Shown here piece by piece: positions 35,316-43,147 of a stretch of DNA of 64,000 nucleotides. The DNA is taken from contig NZ_CP134400.1 of NCBI RefSeq assembly GCF_002968285.2, forward strand, positions 3,658,001 through 3,722,000. Direction: 5' to 3'. The stretch is from Mycobacterium sp. ITM-2016-00318. Its GTDB lineage: Bacteria > Actinomycetota > Actinomycetes > Mycobacteriales > Mycobacteriaceae. The position numbers were made by a program, and so were the translations under genes. The first letter of the stretch is position 1, and each line of letters begins with the position of its first letter. The notes beneath the pieces are model-generated. The model did no database searches, had not been told where the DNA came from, and was given only the letters and a program-made list of their open reading frames with translations.

Positions 35316-36851
35316 TTAGCTGCTCAACGCAATGTGTTGCCTTACCAGGAACTTCTGCACCTTGCCACTCGCGGTGCGCGGATAGTCGTCCACCCAGTGC
35401 AGTTCCTCCGGCCACTTCTGAATCGCGACGCCCGCCGACTTGAAGTGCTCGCGCACGTCGTCGAGGGTCGGCATGTCATGGCCGTCGCGGATCCGCAGCA
35501 CGGCCGCGGCACGCTCGCCCAGTCGGTCGTCGGGTGCGGCCACCACCACGGCCTCGGCCACCGCGGGCATGCTGAGTAGAACCTCCTCGACCTCGAGCGC
35601 CGAGATGTTCTCGCCGCCGCGGATGATGACGTCGGCCTTGCGGTCGGTGATGGTCAGGTACCCGTCGTCGTCGAGCACGCCGACATCGCCGGTGCGGTAC
35701 CAACCCTCGGCGTCAAACGCCCGCTCCGTCAGCGCGTCGTCGGTGTAGCCGAGGCACAGATCCGGTCCGCGGCTGAAGATCTCGCCGTCCGGGCCGAGCC
35801 GGATCTCCACACCCGGACGCGGATTGCCGTCGGTGTAGAGCCGTTTGTCCTCCGGCGCATCGCGAGTCGACCCGGTGATCGACGGATGCTCGGAGCTGCC
35901 GTAGGACCGGAACACGAACATGCCCATGTCGGCCAGCCTGCGGGTGACCGCGGCGGGCACCGTAGACCCGCCGAGGCCAACGGTTTTGAAGTGCGAGACG
36001 TGTTCTGCGGTGCAGTCGGGATGGTCGAGCAGACTGGTGACGAAAAACGGTGGGCCGCCACCGACCGACAGCCCGTCGCTTTCGATCAACTTGAGGACCT
36101 TCCCGGGATCCCAGACGTCGCACAGGTCGATCGAGGCGCCCTCGAGAACGGGGATGAGGAACGCGCCGAGCATGCCGATGAAGTGCCCGACCGGTGTCGC
36201 GGTGAGTTGCCTGCCACGGTCGGGTGGGTAGTTGGCCAATAGCTGCCGCGTCTCGCACCCCAGCGTCTGATGGCTGTGCACAACGCCTTTCGGGTCAGTT
36301 GTCGTGCCCGAGGTGAATGCGATCAGCGCGGGGCTGCTCGGATCGGCGGCAATCGTTCCGGCCAGCGGTTCATCGGCGAGAAGCTCCTCGAAATTCTCAC
36401 CGACCAACCCGACGATCGGGACATCCGCGCAGAGGTCGGGCAGGTATTTCATCCGCCCGAACGCGCGGGCGGTGATGAACACCTTCGGCTTGGCGGTGGC
36501 GATGATGTGGGTCAGTTCCTTGCGGCCGTAGAAGTGCACGATCGGCACCACAACCGCACCGAGGAAGGCCGACGCCCAGAATGACGCGGCCGCCTCCATC
36601 CAATTCGGCAGCTGAATGGCCACGGCGTCGCCGGGCTTGACGCCACGCGCGCGCAGGCCTTCGGCCAGCCGACGGGCCTGCAACTCGACGTCGGCGAACG
36701 TGCCGACAAACGGGCGGACGTCCGAGTGCACCCAGAAGCCGGTGCGCGGGTTCGCCTGCAGCCCGTCTGCGATCAGATCGCCGAGCGTCTCGGCCCGCCA
36801 CCACCCTTCATCCTCATAGCGTTTGATCAGCTCTACCGGGATTTTTCGCAT
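35316..36851 (-). CDS. AMP-dependent acyl-CoA synthetase
   Basis: An approximately 511-residue adenylate-forming ligase. Motifs: LIAFTSGTTTDPKGVVHSHQ (phosphate loop), FRSYGSSEHPSITG, RTGDVGVLDDDGYLTITDRK, and C-terminal PRTASGKVQKFLVR with the catalytic Lys. It differs clearly from the FadD3-like enzyme and resembles ligases for cyclohexane- or medium-chain carboxylates. Start at 36851 (MRKIPVELIKRY) by family appearance, with GGAGG 14 bases upstream; an in-frame ATG at 36872 is the alternative. It is divergent from a crotonase gene; the shared promoter region carries two GAGAAT half-palindromes. Confidence 0.9.
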   Translation of the reverse strand: MRKIPVELIKRYEDEGWWRAETLGDLIADGLQANPRTGFWVHSDVRPFVGTFADVELQARRLAEGLRARGVKPGDAVAIQLPNWMEAAASFWASAFLGAVVVPIVHFYGRKELTHIIATAKPKVFITARAFGRMKYLPDLCADVPIVGLVGENFEELLADEPLAGTIAADPSSPALIAFTSGTTTDPKGVVHSHQTLGCETRQLLANYPPDRGRQLTATPVGHFIGMLGAFLIPVLEGASIDLCDVWDPGKVLKLIESDGLSVGGGPPFFVTSLLDHPDCTAEHVSHFKTVGLGGSTVPAAVTRRLADMGMFVFRSYGSSEHPSITGSTRDAPEDKRLYTDGNPRPGVEIRLGPDGEIFSRGPDLCLGYTDDALTERAFDAEGWYRTGDVGVLDDDGYLTITDRKADVIIRGGENISALEVEEVLLSMPAVAEAVVVAAPDDRLGERAAAVLRIRDGHDMPTLDDVREHFKSAGVAIQKWPEELHWVDDYPRTASGKVQKFLVRQHIALSS

Positions 36852-36877
36852 TGCGCGCCGCGGCACCTCCATTCGCT

Positions 36878-36914
36878 CGTGATGCTATTCTCCGCCCAAG
36901 AGAATGCCAATACC
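36878..36914. promoter_or_regulatory. GAGAAT-type operator (site C), double
   Basis: ATTCTC (36887-36892) and GAGAAT (36900-36905) form an inverted pair seven bases apart in the divergent promoter of the CoA ligase and crotonase genes. Each also begins an imperfect 15-mer of the family: GAGAATGCCAATACC to the right and, on the other strand, GAGAATAGCATCACG. Site D shows the same seven-base spacing. Confidence 0.55.
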
Positions 36915-36932
36915 GCAGACGGAGAATGGGCG

Positions 36933-37649
36933 ATGGTCGATCTCGAATTGGATGACGGCTTGGCGGTCATCACCATCGACCGCCCGCACGCCCGCAACGC
37001 CATCTCGCTGGAGACGATGGACCAGTTCGACAAGGCGCTCGACGGGGCCGAGGACGCGGCCGCGCTCGTCATCACCGGCGCGGGCGATCGCGCCTTCGTC
37101 TCGGGCGGCGACCTCAAGGAACTCAGCGCGTTGCGCACGGAACGCGAAGCAGGCGCCATGGCATGGCGGATGCGGTCGATCTGCGACCGGATCGCCGGCT
37201 TCAACGGGCCGACGGTGGCTGCCCTGAACGGTCATGCGCTCGGAGGCGGCGCCGAGGTGGCGGTGTCGGCCGACATCCGGCTGGCCGCAGACGACATCAA
37301 GATCGGTTTCAACCAGGTGTCGCTCGAGATCATGCCCGCATGGGGCGGGGCAGAGCGGCTCGTCGAACTGGTCGGCTTCAGCAAGGCCCTGCTGCTGGCA
37401 GGCACCGGAATGATTCTCAGCGCTCAGGACGCGCAGCGCAGCGGGCTGGTCGACCACGTCATCGCCCGCGACGAGTTCGACGCCGAGTGGCGCAGGATCG
37501 CGTGCGCTCTGGCGAACCGTCCCGCCGGGGAGATCAAACACGTGATGCGGGGCGTCACCACCACCGAGGCGGTCGCCGCCTTCGCCCGGCTGTGGGTTTC
37601 CGATGAGCACTGGGCCGCGGCCGACAGGGTGATGAAGCGCGACAAGTGA
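36933..37649 (+). CDS. enoyl-CoA hydratase/isomerase
   Basis: A 238-residue single-domain crotonase. Motifs: ITIDRPHARNAISLETMDQ, oxyanion-hole FVSGGDLKELSAL and LNGHALGGGAEVAVSADI, then IMPAWGGAERLVELVG. The Glu pair typical of hydratases is not fully clear (IMPAWGG replaces the usual hydratase acid), so an isomerase or hydrolase role is possible. The ATG at 36933 has GGAG upstream. It is divergent from the CoA ligase and monocistronic on the plus strand. Confidence 0.87.
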   Translation: MVDLELDDGLAVITIDRPHARNAISLETMDQFDKALDGAEDAAALVITGAGDRAFVSGGDLKELSALRTEREAGAMAWRMRSICDRIAGFNGPTVAALNGHALGGGAEVAVSADIRLAADDIKIGFNQVSLEIMPAWGGAERLVELVGFSKALLLAGTGMILSAQDAQRSGLVDHVIARDEFDAEWRRIACALANRPAGEIKHVMRGVTTTEAVAAFARLWVSDEHWAAADRVMKRDK

Positions 37650-37717
37650 TTTCACGCGTTGAAACTGCATCCATGGCGATGATTTGCGAGTAGAGCCCGC
37701 CATAGCCGCCGTCTCGA

Positions 37718-37972
37718 TCAACCGCCGAGCGGCCGGATGGGGTTGTTGCCGTCCCACTCCGCCGCGGCGTCGTGGATGAAGATCGCGTTGGCCGCCGTGG
37801 CATCGGTGAGTTCGGAGATCTCGATGACGGCCGCAGGCGAGTTCGGCGGCTCGACATAGGCGAATCGCACGCCGTAGCTTTCCCCGCCCGACCACACGAC
37901 CGGCCAACCGGCGTTCTCGACCGCACGCATCGTATCAGTGAACTGGCGCACCGGCCCCGGCAAGATCGTCAT
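37718..37972 (-). pseudogene. truncated glyoxalase/VOC-type protein
   Basis: An 84-residue ORF matching only the C-terminal half of VOC-fold proteins: GVRFAYVEPPNSPAAVIEISELTD and a tail ending WDGNNPIRPLGG, which is the usual end of such proteins. The N-terminal metal-binding half is missing. The ATG overlaps the upstream alcohol dehydrogenase stop codon by four bases (ATGA), so it is still positioned to be translated. It may be a degraded gene after deletion or a retained half-module. Confidence 0.6.
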
Positions 37973-38991
37973 GACGCGGTCGGATGGACGACGACGCGAG
38001 GCGGACCCTGCCCCTTGCGCACCCGGTCGATGGCCTCAGGCACGTCCTCGAGTGCGATGATCCGGCCGATGCTCGGCGACGGGTCGAGCCTGCCCTCCGC
38101 CACGGCGTCCAGAGTGCCGTACCAGTCCTGCGGCAGCGGACCGCCGCCGAACTGGATTGTCATGCCCTTGTGGGTGGCCGCGGTGCAGTCGATCGTCCCC
38201 GCGTCGTACCACCCGCCTGCGACGTAGACCCGCGCCATGAACTCGCACGCGTCGACGATATTCTGCAGCAGGCCGTGTCTGCCCACGCATTCGAAGATGA
38301 CCTGTGTCGTCTGAAAATTGTTGGCCCGGAACGTCTCTCGCCATACATCATAGGGATCCCGCGACGACGGGTTGACCAGGACGTCGGCGCCGAAGGTCTT
38401 GGCGTAGGCAAGCCGGTCGTCGCTGTAGTCGGCCACCACGATCGGCGCCACTCCACGCGCCTTGAGTGCGGCCACCGTCGAAAGGCCGATGGCACCGGCG
38501 CCGATGACGAGCGGCAGCTCACCCGGTTTGACACCCGAACACCGAACGTAGAACTCGCCGACCGCGAACGCATCAACCAGCGCGACGGAGTCGTCGGGCA
38601 CGCCGTCAGGCACCCTGCGGGCCATGATCTCCGAGACGAGCATCAGTCCGCCGAACGCGCCTGGCGCATCCGGGTTGTGCCCGATGACAAGCGGTTCCTC
38701 GCCGTGCCGGATCATGATCGGCAGGCTGGTGACCCGTGTGCCGACCGGGAAGTCGTCGCTGCAGTCCGGTCCGTGGCCCACCACCTCGCCGATGAACTCG
38801 TGGCCCATCACGGTGTCGCGGTCGGCGTCCCATTTGAACCGGTCCGCGGAGTTCGGATGGTCCATGTAGTGCACGTCCGACGCACAGATGGCCGCGCTCA
38901 GCGGTTTGATCAGCAATTCGCCGGGTCCCGGTACCGGGTCGTCGGTTTCACGCACCTCGAGCTTGCCGCCACGCAGTACCACCGCTCGCAT
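37969..38991 (-). CDS. zinc-type (MDR) alcohol dehydrogenase
   Basis: A 340-residue medium-chain dehydrogenase/reductase. An N-terminal GroES-like domain has the catalytic-zinc region (AAICASDVHYMDHP, MGHEFIGEVVGHGPDC); the Rossmann part has VIGAGAIGLSTVAALKARG followed by ADYSDDRLAYAKTFGAD, pointing to NAD. The structural-zinc Cys cluster is absent. Residues FECVGRHGLLQNIVDAC and GGWYDAGTIDC complete the fold. It presumably oxidises a hydroxyl group of a cluster intermediate. It overlaps the SDR gene by one base, within an NTF2-SDR-ADH-VOC operon. Confidence 0.9.
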   Translation of the reverse strand: MRAVVLRGGKLEVRETDDPVPGPGELLIKPLSAAICASDVHYMDHPNSADRFKWDADRDTVMGHEFIGEVVGHGPDCSDDFPVGTRVTSLPIMIRHGEEPLVIGHNPDAPGAFGGLMLVSEIMARRVPDGVPDDSVALVDAFAVGEFYVRCSGVKPGELPLVIGAGAIGLSTVAALKARGVAPIVVADYSDDRLAYAKTFGADVLVNPSSRDPYDVWRETFRANNFQTTQVIFECVGRHGLLQNIVDACEFMARVYVAGGWYDAGTIDCTAATHKGMTIQFGGGPLPQDWYGTLDAVAEGRLDPSPSIGRIIALEDVPEAIDRVRKGQGPPRVVVHPTAS

Positions 38992-39800
38992 CAGCCCGCC
39001 GTCCCTTGTTTGGCAGCCGAGTCCAATGAGGCGGCGGTCATGAGCTCGACAAGGTTGCGCCGGTCAACAGTCCACACCATTGATGCCATCGTGCGATTCT
39101 TCTCTCCCACAGCATAAGTCGGGCCGTTTCCGATGTTGTCGATGATCTCCCGAGCAACGTCCTCGGAGAGCATGACGGTGTCAGGGTCGTACGGAAAGCC
39201 CATCCGTTGGTATGCCTCGGTCCACGTCATGCCGAGCGGCGTGCAGCACACGTCGACACCATGCGGACGCAATTCCGCCCACAGCCCCTCGGCGAAGTTG
39301 ACGTTGAACGCCTTCACCGCGGAGTACACCGCGAGCAGCGACGCTCCGGCCAGGCAGGCCAGCGAGCTCACCAGCACGATTCCGCCGCGACCGCGTTCGC
39401 GCATCGCCGGGGCGAAGTGCCGCGCCAAGGCCACCGGCCCGACGCACGCAAGCTGGATCTGACGTAGCGAGTCGTCGAACGACTCGTCGAGGAACTCGAC
39501 CGTCCGGTTCGCGGCGCCCGCGTTGTAGATGACGAGCCCGACCTCCAGCCCGTCGGTCGCCTCGGCCACCCGTTCGGAGATATCGGGGACGGTCAGATCC
39601 AACCGCACCGGTCGAACCTCGACGCCATGGCGCTCGCGGATCCCGGTCGCGACGTCGTTCAACAGCGCCTCATTGCGGGCGATGAGCACGAGATCCAGTC
39701 CGCGCTCGGCCAATTGGTCGGCCAAGCTGGCTCCGATTCCCTCGGATGCGCCTGCGATGACCGCCCACCGCCCGTAGCGCTGCGCGAAGGCATCGGTCAT
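38991..39800 (-). CDS. short-chain dehydrogenase/reductase
   Basis: A 269-residue SDR. Cofactor motif VIAGASEGIGASLADQLAERG (about 14-34), NAG motif IYNAGAAN, catalytic SLACLAGASLLAVYSAVKAFN with Ser, Tyr-x3-Lys. It is similar to the KAR/17-beta-hydroxysteroid-dehydrogenase-like SDRs, so an oxidoreduction on a hydroxyl or keto intermediate is expected. The ATG at 39800 overlaps the stop of the NTF2-like gene by four bases. Confidence 0.9.
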   Translation of the reverse strand: MTDAFAQRYGRWAVIAGASEGIGASLADQLAERGLDLVLIARNEALLNDVATGIRERHGVEVRPVRLDLTVPDISERVAEATDGLEVGLVIYNAGAANRTVEFLDESFDDSLRQIQLACVGPVALARHFAPAMRERGRGGIVLVSSLACLAGASLLAVYSAVKAFNVNFAEGLWAELRPHGVDVCCTPLGMTWTEAYQRMGFPYDPDTVMLSEDVAREIIDNIGNGPTYAVGEKNRTMASMVWTVDRRNLVELMTAASLDSAAKQGTAG

Positions 39801-40216
39801 GACGACCCACCGGCCCCGGTCAGTAACCGCGGGGTATGTGTGGTTCTGCGACGGATGCGCCACCCGTCGGGCCCCCGTACCAGTTCGTCGTCGTAGTGGC
39901 CGACGGCGTCGACCCAGGGGGCGTTGTCATCGGCCGTCACCATCAGCACGGCGTGCACGTAGGTTCGTGCGGTCGCGGTGTCGCCGTTCACGTCGATGAC
40001 GAAATTCGACAGCCGGTGATACGTCGGTCCCATCGGGTCGTGAATCCGGGCGAACAGATCGGTGAAGGCGTCGGGATCGGTGAACGTGCCGACGTCGCCG
40101 TAGTCCAGGTCGACCTGGTCGGTCCAACAGCTGCGGAACAGCGGCCAGTTCCTCGTGTCGATTCCCGTGGCGTAGCGGACCAGCACCTCGGTGATTTGCG
40201 CCTTGTCGGCATCCAC
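39797..40216 (-). CDS. SnoaL/NTF2-like protein
   Basis: A 139-residue NTF2-fold protein (KAQITEVLVRYATGIDTRNWPLFRSCW, DPMGPTYHRLSNFVIDVNGDTATARTYVHA, VGHYDDELVRGPDGWRIRRRTTHTPR). This fold serves as small isomerase, dehydratase or ligand-binding protein. Conserved Asp and His positions are present, but a reaction cannot be assigned. It is the first gene of the minus-strand operon NTF2-SDR-ADH-VOC remnant, divergent from the OB-fold/thiolase operon across a GAGAAT-type operator. Confidence 0.85.
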   Translation of the reverse strand: MDADKAQITEVLVRYATGIDTRNWPLFRSCWTDQVDLDYGDVGTFTDPDAFTDLFARIHDPMGPTYHRLSNFVIDVNGDTATARTYVHAVLMVTADDNAPWVDAVGHYDDELVRGPDGWRIRRRTTHTPRLLTGAGGSS

Positions 40217-40256
40217 GCCGGGAAGGCTAGCCGATCACCGACCTCTGGACCGTGTG

Positions 40257-40283
40257 TTCTCTCTAGACGAGAATGCCATTTCC
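40257..40283. promoter_or_regulatory. GAGAAT-type operator (site D)
   Basis: TTCTC (40257-40261), seven bases, GAGAA (40269-40273), with the right half continuing as the 15-mer GAGAATGCCATTTCC. It lies in the 83-base divergent region between the NTF2-SDR-ADH operon and the OB-fold/thiolase operon and so could control both. Spacing and sequence match site C. Confidence 0.6.
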
Positions 40284-40299
40284 GATTAATGTCAACCAC

Positions 40300-40722
40300 G
40301 TGTCGACACCGCAGAAGGCGCTCGCGCCCGAGATCTCCACCTGGCCCGACGAGAACCCGCAGCTGATCGGTAGCCGGTGCGGTGCGTGCGGCGCCACCAC
40401 CTTCCCCGTCCAGCAGCGCTGCCCCAGGTGCAGCGGCGGCGACATGTCCGCGGTGAACCTCCCCCGCCGCGGCACGCTGGTCGCGTGGACGACGCAGGGC
40501 TTTCCTCCCGGCGCGCCCTACAAGGGTCCGACGGGCAAGGATTTCGTGCCGTTCGGCGTCGGGCTCGTTCAGCTCGAGGACGTCATCCGCGTCGAGGGCC
40601 GGCTTACCGAGAACGACCCGGAGAAACTGCAGTTCGGTATGGATGTCGAGTTGACGATGATTCCGTTCACCACCGATGACGAGGGCAACGAACTCGTCAC
40701 CTTCGCGTTCCAGCCGGTCTAG
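40300..40722 (+). CDS. OB-fold/zinc-ribbon protein (DUF35-like) partner of thiolase
   Basis: A 140-residue protein with a rubredoxin-like zinc ribbon (GSRCGACGATTFPVQQRCPRC: two CxxC pairs) followed by an OB-fold (TLVAWTTQGFPPGAPYKG, FVPFGVGLVQLEDVIRVEG). Such proteins pair with SCP-x/Ltp thiolase-like enzymes and often sit beside them, as here (12 bases before the thiolase gene). The GTG at 40300 is preferred over the ATG at 40273, which lies inside the operator. In steroid side-chain degradation similar pairs catalyse retro-aldol cleavage. Confidence 0.87.
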   Translation: MSTPQKALAPEISTWPDENPQLIGSRCGACGATTFPVQQRCPRCSGGDMSAVNLPRRGTLVAWTTQGFPPGAPYKGPTGKDFVPFGVGLVQLEDVIRVEGRLTENDPEKLQFGMDVELTMIPFTTDDEGNELVTFAFQPV

Positions 40723-40733
40723 AGAGGTCTGCC

Positions 40734-41879
40734 ATGACTAACGACGTCGCCATCATCGGCGTGGGGCTGCATCCCTTCGGCCGGTTCGACAAGACCGCGA
40801 TGGAGATGGGCGCCGACGCGATTCAGGCCGCGCTCACCGACGCAGGTGTCGAGTGGCGCGACATCCAGTTCGGCTTCGGTGGCAGCTACGAGGTGTCGAA
40901 CCCCGACGCCGTCACCCGGCTGGTCGGCCTGACCGGCATCACGTTCACCAACGTCTTCAATGCCTGCGCAACCGCCGCATCGGCCGTTCAGCAGACCGCC
41001 GACACCATCCGGCTCGGCAAATACGACATCGGCATCGCCATCGGCCTGGACAAGCATCCCCGCGGTGCTTTCACCGACGACCCGGCCAAGTTGGCGCTGC
41101 CCCAGTGGTATGCCGAGAACGGCCAGTTCGTCACGACCAAGTTCTTCGGGATGAAGGCCAACCACTACCTCAACAAGCACGGCATCTCCCAAGAGACGCT
41201 GGCCAAGGTGGCCGCCAAGAACTTCCGCAACGGCGAGAAGAACCCGAATGCCTTCCGGCGCAAGCCGATTTCGGAGGAGGAGATCCTCAACTCGGCGGTG
41301 CTGAACTACCCACTCACCCAGTACATGTTCTGCGCACCCGACGAAGGCGCGGCGGCGGTGATCATGTGCCGAGGCGATATCGCGCACAAGTTCACCAAGA
41401 AGCCGGTCTATGTGAAGGCGAGCGAGATCCGGACCCGCACCTTCGGGGCATACGAGGTGCACGCGACATTCGCGCCGCTCGACGAGGATTCGTCGCCGAC
41501 GGTCTACGCCGCGAAGGCGGCCTACGAGGCGGCGGGTATCGGTCCCGAGGACGTCGACGTCGCCCAACTGCAGGACACCGATGCAGGCGCGGAGGTCATC
41601 CACATGGCCGAGACGGGCCTGTGCGCCGACGGCGAGCAGGAGAAACTGCTGGCCGACGGCGCCACCGAGATCAACGGCACGATGCCGGTGAACACCGACG
41701 GCGGCCTGATCGCCAACGGCGAGCCCATCGGCGCCTCCGGGCTTCGACAGGTGCACGAACTGGTGCGCCAACTTCGCGGTGAGGCAGGCGACCGGCAGGT
41801 GCCCGGTGAGCCGAAGGTGGGCCTGGCTCAGGTCTACGGCGCACCCGGCACGGCGTCCGCGACGATTCTGTCGGTGTAA
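40734..41879 (+). CDS. thiolase-like lipid-transfer protein (SCP-x/Ltp family)
   Basis: A 381-residue thiolase-fold protein: active-site Cys in VFNACATAASAVQQ (about residue 82), TLAKVAAKNFRNGEKNPNAF, PLTQYMFCAPDEGAAAVIM and the C-terminal GGLIANGEPIGASGLRQVHELVRQL, where thiolases usually have a His/Cys pair (GHPxGxxG). The reduced C-terminal motif is typical of Ltp2/Ltp3/Ltp4-type aldolases that work with an OB-fold partner. It is co-directional with that partner and the ketosteroid-isomerase-like gene. A retro-aldol or thiolytic cleavage role is inferred. Confidence 0.88.
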   Translation: MTNDVAIIGVGLHPFGRFDKTAMEMGADAIQAALTDAGVEWRDIQFGFGGSYEVSNPDAVTRLVGLTGITFTNVFNACATAASAVQQTADTIRLGKYDIGIAIGLDKHPRGAFTDDPAKLALPQWYAENGQFVTTKFFGMKANHYLNKHGISQETLAKVAAKNFRNGEKNPNAFRRKPISEEEILNSAVLNYPLTQYMFCAPDEGAAAVIMCRGDIAHKFTKKPVYVKASEIRTRTFGAYEVHATFAPLDEDSSPTVYAAKAAYEAAGIGPEDVDVAQLQDTDAGAEVIHMAETGLCADGEQEKLLADGATEINGTMPVNTDGGLIANGEPIGASGLRQVHELVRQLRGEAGDRQVPGEPKVGLAQVYGAPGTASATILSV

Positions 41880-41890
41880 TAGCACCCGTC

Positions 41891-42244
41891 GTGCCGACAG
41901 TCGCCGACACCGTCAACCGCTACGCAGAGCTGCTCGGTTCGGGCAGCGCCGATGAGATCACCGCGCTGTATGCACCGGATGCCTCGGTGGAGGATCCGGT
42001 GGGAAGCGGTGTACGGCACGGCCACGCCGAGATCCGTGAGCTCTACAGTCGCGTCGAAAAGCAAACCCGGACAGTCGAACTCCTGTCGGTGCACATCAAC
42101 GGCGCCGAGGCGGCGTTCCTGGCGCGGCTGACGGTGATCGGCGACGATGCCCGAACCACGATCGACGGGATCGATGTCATGACGTTCGACGCCCAGGCCC
42201 GCATCACGTCCATGCGGGCGTTCTGGGCCGCGCCCGACCGCTAG
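41891..42244 (+). CDS. ketosteroid isomerase-like protein
   Basis: A 117-residue NTF2-fold protein that aligns end to end, as recalled, with bacterial delta-5-3-ketosteroid isomerases. The catalytic set is present: Tyr11, Tyr27, Asp35 (in SVEDPVGS), Tyr52, Asp95 (in IDVMTFD) and Trp near the end (MRAFWAA). These correspond to Tyr16, Tyr32, Asp40, Tyr57, Asp103 and Trp120 of the Pseudomonas putida enzyme. It would move the double bond of a 3-keto-delta-5 steroid or similar enone. The GTG at 41891 lies 11 bases after the thiolase stop codon. Confidence 0.82.
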   Translation: MPTVADTVNRYAELLGSGSADEITALYAPDASVEDPVGSGVRHGHAEIRELYSRVEKQTRTVELLSVHINGAEAAFLARLTVIGDDARTTIDGIDVMTFDAQARITSMRAFWAAPDR

Positions 42245-42250
42245 GGCTCC

Positions 42251-42544
42251 TCAGGCGATCGCCGAGCCGACGAAGTACGTGGTGAGCAGACACACGCCGA
42301 CGAGGACCACCCAGCCGTCGGTGAGTCGGCACAGCAGAGCGGGAGCATGGCGCACCTCCATGAACTCTCTGAAGATGATGCGCACTTTGATCAGCGCGAT
42401 GACGATGGCGCTCACCGTGACGACAGTGCTTGCTTGCAGTGTTCCGTGCCGATCGGCCGAGTGATCCAGCCAGACGTACGCAGAAGTCATCGACGTCAGA
42501 ATCGCCCAGACGATCAACAGTCTCTTGTTCGATGCGGTGCTCAT
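42251..42544 (-). CDS. cytochrome-oxidase subunit IV-like membrane protein
   Basis: A 97-residue protein with three transmembrane helices (LLIVWAILTSMTSAYVWL, STVVTVSAIVIALIKVRIIF, WVVLVGVCLLTTYFVGSAI), fitting prokaryotic cytochrome c oxidase subunit IV/NorF-like proteins; the central IALIKVRIIFREFMEVRHAP is the family signature region. It is the last gene of the four-gene membrane operon, 3 bases after the subunit III-like gene. No catalytic subunit lies nearby. Confidence 0.82.
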   Translation of the reverse strand: MSTASNKRLLIVWAILTSMTSAYVWLDHSADRHGTLQASTVVTVSAIVIALIKVRIIFREFMEVRHAPALLCRLTDGWVVLVGVCLLTTYFVGSAIA

Positions 42545-42547
42545 CGA

Positions 42548-43147
42548 TCACCTCACAACGTAGAGCAACGCGAAGATCAGCACCCACAGGAAATCGACTG
42601 TGTGCCAATAGGTGGCGCACGTTTCGACAAGCTGCTGGGATCGCCGAAGCGGACTGGACAGTTGATACACGAGAACGCCGAGCACGACGAACCCGATCAG
42701 GACATGTATGCAGTGGATCGAGGTCAAGAAGAAGTAGTGCTGGAAGAACTCGTTGCTGGTGAACGTGTTTCCCATCCGGATCTCCTTGATCCACTCCAGG
42801 ATCTTCGAGGCCAGGAACACGAGTCCGAAGGACAGAGTGAGAAGGGCGTTGGTCATCGCCGACCGGTAGGCGCCTGTCCGCGCGGCTTGAACGCAGCGCG
42901 CGACGGCCCACGAGCTGAGCAGCAGCGCGACGGTGTTGAAGACACCGATGTGCAGATCAAGATCGCCCTGTGCCTGTAGGTACAGCTCCCGATTTTGGGT
43001 TCGAGAGAGTAGATAGACCGAGAAGTACCCGGTGAACAGTAGAGTCTCGAAGAGAACGAACATCCACATGTCGGGTTGACCCGGAACGAACTCGGCGGCC
43101 TTGTCGTCGAGGTGCTCCGGTTGGGGTGCGCCGGCGAGATTCGTCAT
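42548..43147 (-). CDS. cytochrome c oxidase subunit III-like protein (NorE-like)
   Basis: A 199-residue five-helix membrane protein of heme-copper oxidase subunit III, close to the NorE form: PDMWMFVLFETLLFTGYFSVYL, then helix 2 (VFNTVALLLSSWAVARCV), and the family signature FFLTSIHCIHVLIGFVVLG with conserved His residues, ending TVDFLWVLIFALLYVVR. Subunit III normally binds the oxidase core, but no subunit I or II is encoded in this operon. The ATG overlaps the upstream stop codon by four bases. Confidence 0.87.
   Translation of the reverse strand: MTNLAGAPQPEHLDDKAAEFVPGQPDMWMFVLFETLLFTGYFSVYLLSRTQNRELYLQAQGDLDLHIGVFNTVALLLSSWAVARCVQAARTGAYRSAMTNALLTLSFGLVFLASKILEWIKEIRMGNTFTSNEFFQHYFFLTSIHCIHVLIGFVVLGVLVYQLSSPLRRSQQLVETCATYWHTVDFLWVLIFALLYVVR

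Noticed and set aside
40273..40299. ATG at 40273 as start of the OB-fold gene
   Set aside because: It lies inside the GAGAAT-type operator, and the protein family begins near the GTG at 40300.
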